DNA from: Veronia nyctiphanis
GTDB taxonomy: Bacteria; Pseudomonadota; Gammaproteobacteria; Enterobacterales; Vibrionaceae
DNA: 64,000 nucleotides
NCBI RefSeq assembly: GCF_004116385.1
Contig: NZ_PEIB01000005.1
Location: 62,001 to 126,000 of the forward strand
Direction: 5' to 3'
In this document: positions 49,080 through 57,078 of the stretch, one piece after another
Numbering within the stretch: the stretch's first letter is position 1
How the letters are laid out: each line of letters starts with the position of its first letter
Notes under the pieces: model-generated
The model's database searches: none
What the model saw: only the letters and a program-made list of their open reading frames with translations
What the model was told of the DNA's origin: nothing
Program-made: the position numbers and the translations under genes

Positions 49080-50114
49080 ATGAAAACATTATTACCGACG
49101 TCAACAGCAGGCAGTTTGCCAAAACCTTCTTGGCTGGCTCAACCCGAGAAACTATGGTCACCTTGGAAATTAGACGGTGAGGAACTCGTCGATGGCAAAC
49201 ACGATGCATTACGTGTATCACTGCAAGAGCAGCATAAAGCGGGCGTTGACATCGTCAGTGACGGTGAGCAAACCCGTCAGCACTTTGTGACCACGTTTAT
49301 CGAACATTTGAGCGGCGTTGATTTCGAAAACCGCAAAACAGTGAAGATTCGTGACCGCTACGATGCCAGCGTACCAACAGTGGTTGGCCCTGTGTCTCGT
49401 CAAAAGCCTGTATTTGTGGAGGATGCCAAGTTTCTGCGTCAGCAAACAGACAAGCCTATCAAGTGGGCACTGCCTGGCCCGATGACGATGATTGATACGC
49501 TGTATGACGCGCACTATCAGAGCCGTGAAAAACTGGCATGGGAATTTGCCAAAATACTGAATCAGGAAGCCAAAGAGTTAGAAGCGGCGGGTGTTGATAT
49601 CATCCAGTTTGATGAGCCTGCATTTAACGTTTTCTTTGACGAAGTGAACGAGTGGGGTATTGCCTGCCTGGAGAGAGCAATTGAAGGGTTGAAGTGCGAA
49701 ACTGCTGTTCACATTTGTTACGGCTACGGCATCAAAGCTAACACCGACTGGAAGAAAACGCTGGGCTCTGAGTGGCGTCAATACGAAGAAGTTTTCCCGA
49801 AACTTCAGCAATCTAACATCGATATCATCTCGCTGGAGTGCCATAACTCGCGCGTGCCTATCGAGCTGCTTGAGCTGGTTCGAGGTAAGAAAGTGATGGT
49901 CGGTGCGATTGACGTAGCAACGGATGAGGTCGAAACCCCAGAGCAGGTTGCTGAAACGCTGAGAAAAGCGCTGCAATATGTTGATGCTGATAAGCTTTAC
50001 CCTTGCACCAACTGCGGTATGGCACCTCTGTCACGCACCGTTGCACGAGGTAAGCTGAACGCTCTAAGTGCGGGCGCTGAGATTATTCGACGCGAACTTA
50101 CTACTGAATCTTAA
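49080..50114 (+). CDS. mesD: Core-type methionine synthase MesD
   Basis: 344-residue protein matching only the C-terminal catalytic domain of cobalamin-independent methionine synthase (MetE). The zinc ligands of MetE are present in order: HICYGYG (His and Cys), ISLECHNSR (Glu), and PCTNCGMAPL (Cys). It lacks the N-terminal folate-binding half, so the methyl donor is not the usual polyglutamyl-methyltetrahydrofolate route. DIIQFDEPAFN is the usual core motif. The start at 49080 is chosen over TTG 49074. Operon with mesX. Confidence 0.9.
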   Translation: MKTLLPTSTAGSLPKPSWLAQPEKLWSPWKLDGEELVDGKHDALRVSLQEQHKAGVDIVSDGEQTRQHFVTTFIEHLSGVDFENRKTVKIRDRYDASVPTVVGPVSRQKPVFVEDAKFLRQQTDKPIKWALPGPMTMIDTLYDAHYQSREKLAWEFAKILNQEAKELEAAGVDIIQFDEPAFNVFFDEVNEWGIACLERAIEGLKCETAVHICYGYGIKANTDWKKTLGSEWRQYEEVFPKLQQSNIDIISLECHNSRVPIELLELVRGKKVMVGAIDVATDEVETPEQVAETLRKALQYVDADKLYPCTNCGMAPLSRTVARGKLNALSAGAEIIRRELTTES

Positions 50115-50460
50115 GTTATACCTTCGGGGGTTACCTTTTAGTTTTGGATATATTTTCATGACGTATTGGGTAGCCCTTATCTTATTTCATATTGTCCCAA
50201 TACTCCTTTCCAAAGGGGCTTCTAAACGCCTAACTACTCCTACCAATCCGATAACTCTCTAACGCTATAGTTCTGAAAACAGTGGCTGAGTGTCTGTTTG
50301 TTTTCGGGGCTAATACCTGGATGAAAATCTCTTTGCCTTCTTCCAAAATACCCAAAGCTAAAATAGTATTTGGTATACGAGGGTAGGGTATATCATTTAT
50401 TTACCCGGTATTTTCCAGAATATATTGTCAGATGAATGTTGCGAAGCAGAAGTACAGGGA
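50115..50460. other. Intergenic region
   Basis: No supported gene. A 34-codon hydrophobic ORF at 50158-50262 (MTYWVALILFHIVPILLSKG...) has only a weak ribosome-binding site and could be chance or a small membrane peptide. Confidence 0.4.
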
Positions 50461-51443
50461 ATGTCTGAATTAAGTAAACAACAAAAAGCAACACTGGTTG
50501 AACAAGCTTTCGCACAGGGCAGTGCTGAGTATATTGCTGCGCGTCGGGCGATGGTTGCGGGCTTTGTGGAGAGGAATTACTCCTTTAAGGGCGCATTTGA
50601 TATCAACCGCAAGGCATTCGGCGCAGATATGCTCAAAACTCCCGCCAATATCCTATGGACGCCGCCATACTTTCTTCTTTCTGGTCTTGGAAAATTGTCC
50701 CAGAAAGTCAGTAAAGGCAAGTTGGGCAAAGGTCTAAGCAAGCTGCCTAGTGGTTTTAAAACCGATGTAGAGCGAGAGATAAGCTGGCGCATACACAACC
50801 AACTGCTTGAGCTTCCCTATGTCGACGGTGAGTTGAGTTGTGAGAGAAATGCGCTGTTTGAAAACATTCTCAACCAAGACTGCCTGCAAGATGTTTTCTC
50901 AGAAAGCTTTGAGATTATTGCTGAGCTGGTAAACGACGAGGCTGGGAAGCAAGCGCTTGAAGATAAGCTCTGCCAGTATGTTGATAGCCGCAAAGCGGCC
51001 TCAGAGCTCTCGTCTGTATTGTTGTCAGTAGCGGCAGGGTACGCGGCGAATAAAAGTGTTAGCTTGGGGCGTTGAGTCTGGGCAGTACACTGGCATCCAC
51101 CATTGCCTACCATTCTGCTGTTTCCTCTTTTGCCTTTGGTAACACCTTGGGTGCTATGTATTATTCTGTGATTCCGGCGTCTGCCACTAAGGCGACGCTG
51201 GCGTTGAGCACGGGTGGCGTCGCTGTCGCGCTAGGCATTGTCGCCTCATACACCGGTATGCTCACTGATCCTCTACAAAAGTCATTAGGCTGGCATGACA
51301 AGAAGCTCAACAAGCTGATTGATTCACTGGAGCAGCAGCTTTGCGCCGAGAGCGACAGCGCGCTTAGCTACAAAGACAGCTATGTTGCGCGGATTCTTGA
51401 TTTGGCAGACTTATTGTTGCAAGTCTCCATCAAGCTTCGATAA
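50461..51443 (+). pseudogene. Protein of unknown function, frame broken once
   Basis: About 327 residues when rejoined. N-terminal part is charged (FVERNYSFKGAFDINRKAFGADMLKTPANILWTPPYFLL), and the C-terminal third is hydrophobic with three likely helices or a helical hairpin (SVAAGYAANKSVSL to VAVALGIVASYTG), then an amphipathic tail. The break is in the GGGG at 51066-51069; one more G gives SLGALSLGSTLAS. It resembles proteins grouped as DUF6635, but I am not sure. Start at 50461 with AGGGA. No operon partners. Function unknown. Confidence 0.6.
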
Positions 51444-51459
51444 CTCTCTTAGGCAATAG

Positions 51460-51500
51460 TATGACGGCGTGAAGCATTGATGGGCGTTAGCGCCGTCATA
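51460..51500. terminator. Hairpin between convergent genes
   Basis: A perfect 10-bp stem tatgacggcg / cgccgtcata with a 21-base loop, located six bases before the znuB stop. No T-run, so its terminator activity is uncertain. Confidence 0.4.
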
Positions 51501-51505
51501 TTCTG

Positions 51506-52333
51506 CTACGCAGATTGTTCATTCCTTCCAAACGCATTCACGATCCGCCATACCGCACCAGACAGCAAAAACAGCGCTGCCGATGTACATACGATCGTCG
51601 GCCCTGTTGGTGTATCAAACATGTAGGAAGCTTGCAGGCCGCCTAAGCTGGCTGTGCCAGCAATGATCACTGCCACTACCGCCATAACTTCAGGGGTTTT
51701 ACTGAGCGGCCTTGCAGTGGCTGCGGGGATAATCAACATAGCAGCGATTAATAGTGCGCCGACGACTTTTATCGCCACAGCCACAACGATTGCCAACGCA
51801 ATGGTAAGAATAAACTGCTCACGCTTGGGCGAGAATCCACTGGCATGGGCCAAATCAGGATTCATGGTAGACAGCAAAAGTCCAGACCAACGCGAGGCGA
51901 TGAGTGTGATGACAATGGCGGCTCCTACCCATATGACCAGCAAATCATTTGTACTTACCGACAAGATATCGCCGAAGAGATACGCCATCAGATCAATGCG
52001 AACGCCGGAGAGAAAAGAGACGGCGACGAGCCCAACCGCCAATGAGGAGTGAGCCATCACCCCAAGCATAGTATCCATCGCGAAACAGCGGCCACTGAGC
52101 GAAGTGACTAAAATCGCCATCAGTAACGATACAACTAATGGCCCTGCAAACATGGGGGCGGAAAAGGTCAGTGAGAGTGCAATACCCAAGACTGCAGCGT
52201 GAGCGGTGGCATCACCAAAATATGCCATTCTTCGCCAGACAACAAAGCATCCGAGAGGAGCCGCCGCCAGTGCGACACCTAAACCTGCGAATGCAGCGCG
52301 AACAAGGAAGTCATCAAACAAACCATCAAACAT
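51506..52333 (-). CDS. znuB: Zinc ABC transporter permease ZnuB
   Basis: Inner-membrane permease (275 residues) of the high-affinity zinc importer. Eight or so helices. Seen: FGDATAHAAVLGIAL, DTMLGVMAHSSLAVGL, DLMAYLFGDIL, and the late PTGPTIV loop, all typical of ZnuB. The start at 52333 (MFDGLFDDFLVRAAF) matches the family; the frame is open well upstream, but that part overlaps znuC. Its start overlaps the znuC stop by eight bases. Confidence 0.94.
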   Translation of the reverse strand: MFDGLFDDFLVRAAFAGLGVALAAAPLGCFVVWRRMAYFGDATAHAAVLGIALSLTFSAPMFAGPLVVSLLMAILVTSLSGRCFAMDTMLGVMAHSSLAVGLVAVSFLSGVRIDLMAYLFGDILSVSTNDLLVIWVGAAIVITLIASRWSGLLLSTMNPDLAHASGFSPKREQFILTIALAIVVAVAIKVVGALLIAAMLIIPAATARPLSKTPEVMAVVAVIIAGTASLGGLQASYMFDTPTGPTIVCTSAALFLLSGAVWRIVNAFGRNEQSA

Positions 52334-53070
52334 GAGGCACATCCTTTCTGCCAAATTCAAAAACATTATCAGCAGGTTGCTGTTCTTTATGCAGATAAAG
52401 CGCCGTTTCACTCTCATTTTCAAAACCAAAGAGTGCATGATATTCGGGCGTAGCGCTTACCGCTTCAGGTTTACCCTGACAGCAGATGTGTCCATTCAAA
52501 CAAATAACTCGGTCTGTTTTTCTCATGACGACATGCAGCTCATGACTCACCATGATTATTGCGCAATTGAGCTCTTGTCTCACTGCTTCAATTTGTCGGT
52601 AAAAACCGATAGAGCTCGATGATCCAATCCTTGTGTGGCTTCATCCAGTAAGAGCAGATCGGGCTTACCCAGCAGTGCTCTCGCCAAAAGAACGCGCTGA
52701 AACTGACCGCCAGAGAGTGACATAACCTGTTGCTGGTCAAGGCTGAAACGCCCGCGTGATCCAGCGCAGTATCAATGTCTTTTTTTGAATGTGTATTCGG
52801 CAAACTCATAAACCGTCTGACGGTCATGGGGAGAGTTTCATCAATATGAAGAGTTTGTGGAACATAACCAATCCGTAGGTCTGAGAGGCGGTTTACTTTT
52901 CCCTCAGAGCTTGGAATTGCGCCTATTAACGCACGAAGCAATGTTGATTTCCCTGAGCCGTTGGGGCCAATGATTGTCAGTATTTCCCCGCGTTCCACAC
53001 TCATACAAATGTTATCGAGGATCCGTCTCTTGCCAATGTTTACAGATAATGCGTCGGTAGAAATCAACAT
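52326..53070 (-). pseudogene. znuC: Zinc ABC transporter ATPase ZnuC, two frame breaks
   Basis: ATPase of the zinc importer, 248 residues when rejoined (E. coli 251). Walker A GPNGSGKS, then YVPQTLHID. After the first break (52741-52742, one C missing on the coding strand) come [19 protein letters not shown] and [12 protein letters not shown]; after the second (52616-52617, one C missing on the + strand) come ELNCAIIMVSHELHVVMRKTDRVICLNGHICC, where the Cys-rich end is characteristic of ZnuC. Divergent from znuA with the Zur-like site between. Confidence 0.92.
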
Positions 53071-53124
53071 AAAAAGGTCATCAGATCGCTGAAATTATTC
53101 AAAGTCATATTCACATATTATTTC

Positions 53125-53145
53125 GATATGTTATAACATAACACT
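53125..53145. promoter_or_regulatory. Zur-like operator between znuC and znuA
   Basis: Palindrome tgttat-aac-ataaca inside GATATGTTATAACATAACACT, the form of the gammaproteobacterial Zur box. Located between the divergent znuCB and znuA promoters; predicts zinc repression of both. Confidence 0.8.
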
Positions 53146-53203
53146 TATGATTTCCAACGAACGTCTGTTCACACCTACTTTATCTGTCATGGAGGACACA
53201 CTG

Positions 53204-54316
53204 ATGCGTCTACTGCGCGTTTCCGGCCTAATATCAAGCGTACTTTTATCCAGCTCTGCTCTGGCCAGCTCACCGAATGTCGCGGTAGATATTGCACCGG
53301 TTCACTCGCTCGTCAGTCAGGTAATGGAAGGTGTGGGTTCTCCTGCTCTGCTTATTCAACCTGAAGCCTCACCGCATGACTACTCACTCAGGCCCTCTGA
53401 GGCCCGTGCATTGGCAAATGCTGATGTGGTGTTTTGGATGAGCGAAGGGTTGACCCCGTGGCTTGAAAAATCGCTTGATACGCTGGCCGAGAAAGCTGAA
53501 AAAGTTGAAATGCTTGAGGTTAAAGGCACGACCACTTATGCCTTCCGTGAGGGGGCAACATTTGAAGCGCATGATCATCATGGAGATGAAGAGCATCACG
53601 GAGAAGAAGCGCATCATGGGAAGGGACATCATGATGACCATGGCGATGATCACCATAGCGAAAAGAATCATCATGACGATCATGACAAACATGCTTATCA
53701 TGATGAACACAAAGACGGTCATCATGATAAGCATGACGATGATCACCATGACAAGCACGCTAAACACCACGACGACCATCATGATGAACACAATCACGAG
53801 GGCGAAGACCCACATGCGTGGTTGGACCCAGTGAATGCCAAAGTGTGGGTGGAGAAAATCAGAGATGTACTGAGTGCTAACGACCCGCAAAACGCTGCAA
53901 CCTACAAACAAAATGCAGACAATGCTCTGAAGCGTCTGGACAACCTCATTGCAAAAATTGATAAGGAAACAGACGCACTTAACAAACTGAACTTCATCGT
54001 ATTCCACGACGCGTATCAATACTTTGAGCGCAGATTTGACGTTGTTGCGTCTGGGGCTATCTCTCTTGGCGATGCGCAAGACCCAAGTGCAGCCCGTGTT
54101 GCTAAAATCCGTGACCTCGTGAAAGACCTCAGTATCACCTGTGTATTCTCTGAGCCACAATACAACCCAGGGCTGGTCAACAGTGTCTTTGAAGGAACCA
54201 CGGTAAAAAATGTTGGCGTGATGGATCCTCTTGGCGCAAACATTGAAGCAGGCTCAGAGCAATACGAGCAGCTTCTCGGCAATATGCTGCGCAGCCTGAC
54301 CGAATGTCAGTCGTAA
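53204..54316 (+). CDS. znuA: Zinc-binding periplasmic protein ZnuA with long His-rich loop
   Basis: Periplasmic zinc capture protein, 370 residues. Signal peptide to about residue 22 (SALA-SSPN). Zinc ligands include His in ASPHDYSLRPSEA and DPHAWLDP, plus the later FHDAYQYFERRF. The loop before DPHAWLDP (about residues 120-205) is unusually long and made almost wholly of His and Asp/Glu, encoded by a degenerate CATGATGA-like repeat (53571-53811). Such loops are thought to recruit zinc. The start at 53204 has GGAGG; upstream in-frame ATGs are less likely. A hairpin follows. Confidence 0.94.
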   Translation: MRLLRVSGLISSVLLSSSALASSPNVAVDIAPVHSLVSQVMEGVGSPALLIQPEASPHDYSLRPSEARALANADVVFWMSEGLTPWLEKSLDTLAEKAEKVEMLEVKGTTTYAFREGATFEAHDHHGDEEHHGEEAHHGKGHHDDHGDDHHSEKNHHDDHDKHAYHDEHKDGHHDKHDDDHHDKHAKHHDDHHDEHNHEGEDPHAWLDPVNAKVWVEKIRDVLSANDPQNAATYKQNADNALKRLDNLIAKIDKETDALNKLNFIVFHDAYQYFERRFDVVASGAISLGDAQDPSAARVAKIRDLVKDLSITCVFSEPQYNPGLVNSVFEGTTVKNVGVMDPLGANIEAGSEQYEQLLGNMLRSLTECQS

Positions 54317-54477
54317 CCACTCGTTTTGTTGGTAGAAGAGTTGAGGTATCTAGGTGCCTCAACTCCCTTCTGATGCTGAATGTTCCGGGAAAAGTCGAAA
54401 CGCACTTTATCGATATTCCAACGCAACACTTTTTCTTTCCAACAACGAGCTTTCACCTTTAAATTGGAGGCCAGTTC

Positions 54478-55212
54478 ATGAGTAATGCATTAGTTCTTGA
54501 AAATAACGCTATCGATAATACTTCTCTCGTAAATAGTGAACTCGCAAACCCAGACCTTAAAAGCGTAAACCACGCTACACCTCCGCATAATGGTGTAATT
54601 GGCGATGATCCGGTTGTGCTCGCTAATATTTATGAGCAGGCGTTAAATATTGCTGTTTGGCAACGGCAACTGACCCCTGAAACACAACAAGCTGTCGCAG
54701 ACTTGGTTGCTGGCCACCCTATTTTTCGTTCATCGATGACATTACGCGTCGATGATGCGCTCACTGGGCTTATTGATGAACTGCAATACAAAGAACCGAC
54801 AAATCATCTTGCTAGAGATATTGCGCAGCTTGTAGATATGTTCGGTTGTTTATTTGAGCTCACGCGCGTCGGTATTAGAATTACAGTCCTGAGCAAGGCA
54901 ATGTGTCCGAAATTTCATGTTGATAATGTACCGTGTCGGTTAGTGACAACCTATGTTGGCGACGCAACAGAGTGGTTGCCTAATAAGGGGATCGACCGAA
55001 CAAAACTTGGTCATGGCAGTGAGGGACGGGCCGACCATGAATCTGGACTCTACAACCATCAGCGTGATATTCAACAGCTTAATGCAGGTGATATTGCGCT
55101 ATTGAAAGGCGAGCGATGGGAAGGTAATGAGGATACAGGTTTAATTCATCGTTCCCCCGTTTTAAAAGAAGGTGACGCTAGGCTTTTGGTGACGCTTGAT
55201 TTTAGTGGCTAG
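54478..55212 (+). CDS. DUF1826 domain protein
   Basis: 244 residues, no signal peptide or membrane helix. DUF1826 hallmarks: IYEQALNIAVWQR, RVGIRITVLSKAMCPKFHVDN and CRLVTTYVGDATEWLPN, then LLKGERWEGNEDTGLIHRSP. The conserved Cys-x4-His and later His could bind metal. DUF1826 genes are often found with zinc-uptake genes; here it follows znuA and precedes metal-transport genes, supporting a role in zinc homeostasis (inference). Good AATTGGAGG ribosome-binding site. Function unestablished. Confidence 0.85.
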   Translation: MSNALVLENNAIDNTSLVNSELANPDLKSVNHATPPHNGVIGDDPVVLANIYEQALNIAVWQRQLTPETQQAVADLVAGHPIFRSSMTLRVDDALTGLIDELQYKEPTNHLARDIAQLVDMFGCLFELTRVGIRITVLSKAMCPKFHVDNVPCRLVTTYVGDATEWLPNKGIDRTKLGHGSEGRADHESGLYNHQRDIQQLNAGDIALLKGERWEGNEDTGLIHRSPVLKEGDARLLVTLDFSG

Positions 55213-55265
55213 GCTCTCACCCCTTTAGGTAAAGCTGATTTATTATGATGGGAAAATGATGTTTG

Positions 55266-55934
55266 ATGGATAAATTCATGAACGTTAAATCGTTAGCTCA
55301 CAGTATATTCGCCCTATTTTTATTGGCATTCAGCAGTACCAGCGTTCAGGCGCATCCCCATAACTGGATAGACCTGAAATCCAGATTCATCTTGGATGAT
55401 GAAGGACGCCTGACGCAGGTTAAACAGCGTTGGGAGTTTGATGATTATTTCTCGATGATGACCTTAGCCGACATTGTCACTGAGCATGGCAGCGAGGAAG
55501 AGGGGCTACCTAAAATGGCAGATCAGATGATCGAAAACCTCTCCAAGTATGGCTACTTTTCGGTGTTGGCTTTTGAAGGTCAGAAGTTAACTCTGAACAA
55601 GCCGCAAGAATATCAGCTTATCGCTCACAAGAAAGATGGGCAGCCCATTCTTGAATTACAAATGCTGTTCGACGTCGAGGACTCGTTTCCCATCCGTAAC
55701 AAGACGATTTCCTGGCAGGTTTATGACCCTACCTACTTCATTGCGATGAATCATACCAAAGACGACAGTATTGAGTTTATTGGCGGTAAGGCGACTAAGT
55801 GTGCATCTGACATAAAACAGCCTGAACCTTCTGATGATCTCACTGCCTACGCGCTTAGTCTTGACCGAACCCAGAAAGAGACTGACGGGTTAGGCGAGAA
55901 ATTTGCTGAAACTGTCTTTATACATTGTTCTTAA
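55266..55934 (+). CDS. DUF1007 family periplasmic protein
   Basis: 222 residues with a signal peptide ending near SVQA-HPHNW. DUF1007 proteins begin the mature part with HPH.W, which here gives an N-terminal His pair suited to metal binding, followed by DDEGRLTQVKQRWEFDDYFS. They are commonly paired with NicO/RcnA-like metal transporters, as here, 40 bases before one. The ATG at 55266 is the chosen start; 55278 is an alternative. Probably a metal-binding partner for the next gene. Confidence 0.85.
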   Translation: MDKFMNVKSLAHSIFALFLLAFSSTSVQAHPHNWIDLKSRFILDDEGRLTQVKQRWEFDDYFSMMTLADIVTEHGSEEEGLPKMADQMIENLSKYGYFSVLAFEGQKLTLNKPQEYQLIAHKKDGQPILELQMLFDVEDSFPIRNKTISWQVYDPTYFIAMNHTKDDSIEFIGGKATKCASDIKQPEPSDDLTAYALSLDRTQKETDGLGEKFAETVFIHCS

Positions 55935-55973
55935 TCCAGTGGTTATTATCTTACGTTCTGACGAGTGGTCATT

Positions 55974-57032
55974 ATGAAATCCTCAAGTGCTTCGGTTCAA
56001 CACCTCAATGCTGGCATGGTCTCAAAGCTCATTTTCGCCGTTCTTGTACTTTGTGGTGCCGTGTTCACATATAGTCAGTGGGGAGCCGTTATCACCACGA
56101 TTATTGAGTGGCAAAAAACACTCCACATCATGCTGGCGAACCACATCAGTGCGGTGTCTGAAAACCCTTGGAAGTTCGGTGGTGCACTCATTGGACTCAG
56201 CTTCGCCTATGGGGTGTTTCACGCTGTCGGTCCTGGGCACGGTAAGGCCGTAATTGTAACGTATTTGGGGACCAATAAAGAGAGCCTTTGGAAGGGCATA
56301 AGCATTTCTCTTGCAGCAGCTATTATGCAGTCTTTCGTCGCTATTGCGCTGGTGAGCGGGTTGGCGAGAGTCCTCAAATTTAGAATGGCAGAAGTGCACA
56401 ATTACGGTAACGATGTTGCTCTTGCCAGCTACATATTGGTGATTTTACTGGGCGTGATGTTGGTCATCACTGCAATATCACGACTGGTCAAACTTTGGCG
56501 TGGAGAGCGTCAACAGCATTCTGTTCGTGCAGGAGAACATTCTCATGACCACTCCCATGGTCACGATTCTACTCACCACCATCAACACCACCATGATCAT
56601 AAACATGATGACCATGCCCACAACCATGCTCATGATGCGGGCTGCGGTTGTTCTCATACGCATGTGCCGGAGGAAAACCAATCGATTTGGCAAACCTTGG
56701 TGGTTATTTTTTCTATGGGATTTCGACCATGTTCAGGCGCGATTGTCGTATTAATTTACGCTCACCTCGTTGGTGTTTACTTTTACGGCGTCGGGGCGAC
56801 TTTAATGATGGGTCTGGGAACAGGCCTGTCGGTCAGTTTGCTTGCAGTCGCGACCTTATATGCCCGTTCATGGATAGAACGATTTGTAACGCGTTCCGGT
56901 GAGATGAGTGAGCATAAACATCTATCGCTCAGTAACTATGTTCGCTTTGCGGGCGGTATTGTTCTGATGTTGCTGGGCTGGAGTTTGTATCGCGCTGCTT
57001 CAGCTGTTGCGTCTGGCCACCCTCTATTTTGA
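55974..57032 (+). CDS. NicO-family metal transporter (RcnA/nickel-cobalt type)
   Basis: 352 residues, six to seven helices. FHAVGPGHGKAVIVTYL early and FSMGFRPCSGAIVVLIYAHLVG late are the two signatures of the NicO family, and a cytoplasmic loop of about 50 residues is full of His (HSHDHSHGHD and so on, with a CGC). Annotated family members move nickel or cobalt, but the position after znuA, DUF1826 and DUF1007 suggests zinc here (inference), with direction unclear. ATG 55974; frame open to GTG 55965. Followed by a strong terminator. Confidence 0.88.
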   Translation: MKSSSASVQHLNAGMVSKLIFAVLVLCGAVFTYSQWGAVITTIIEWQKTLHIMLANHISAVSENPWKFGGALIGLSFAYGVFHAVGPGHGKAVIVTYLGTNKESLWKGISISLAAAIMQSFVAIALVSGLARVLKFRMAEVHNYGNDVALASYILVILLGVMLVITAISRLVKLWRGERQQHSVRAGEHSHDHSHGHDSTHHHQHHHDHKHDDHAHNHAHDAGCGCSHTHVPEENQSIWQTLVVIFSMGFRPCSGAIVVLIYAHLVGVYFYGVGATLMMGLGTGLSVSLLAVATLYARSWIERFVTRSGEMSEHKHLSLSNYVRFAGGIVLMLLGWSLYRAASAVASGHPLF

Positions 57033-57035
57033 GTA

Positions 57036-57065
57036 AAAAGGGTACGAGCGTACCCTTTTGTTTTT
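57036..57065. terminator. Intrinsic terminator
   Basis: aaaagggtac-gagc-gtaccctttt followed by T-rich sequence; ends the zinc block and serves the convergent DUF3857 gene. Confidence 0.9.
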
Positions 57066-57078
57066 CCGATTTCGCGCG

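Noticed and set aside
53384-54160. 258-codon frame antisense to znuA
   Set aside because: It is long only because the His-codon repeat has no stops on the opposite strand (giving Met/Val/Ile runs).
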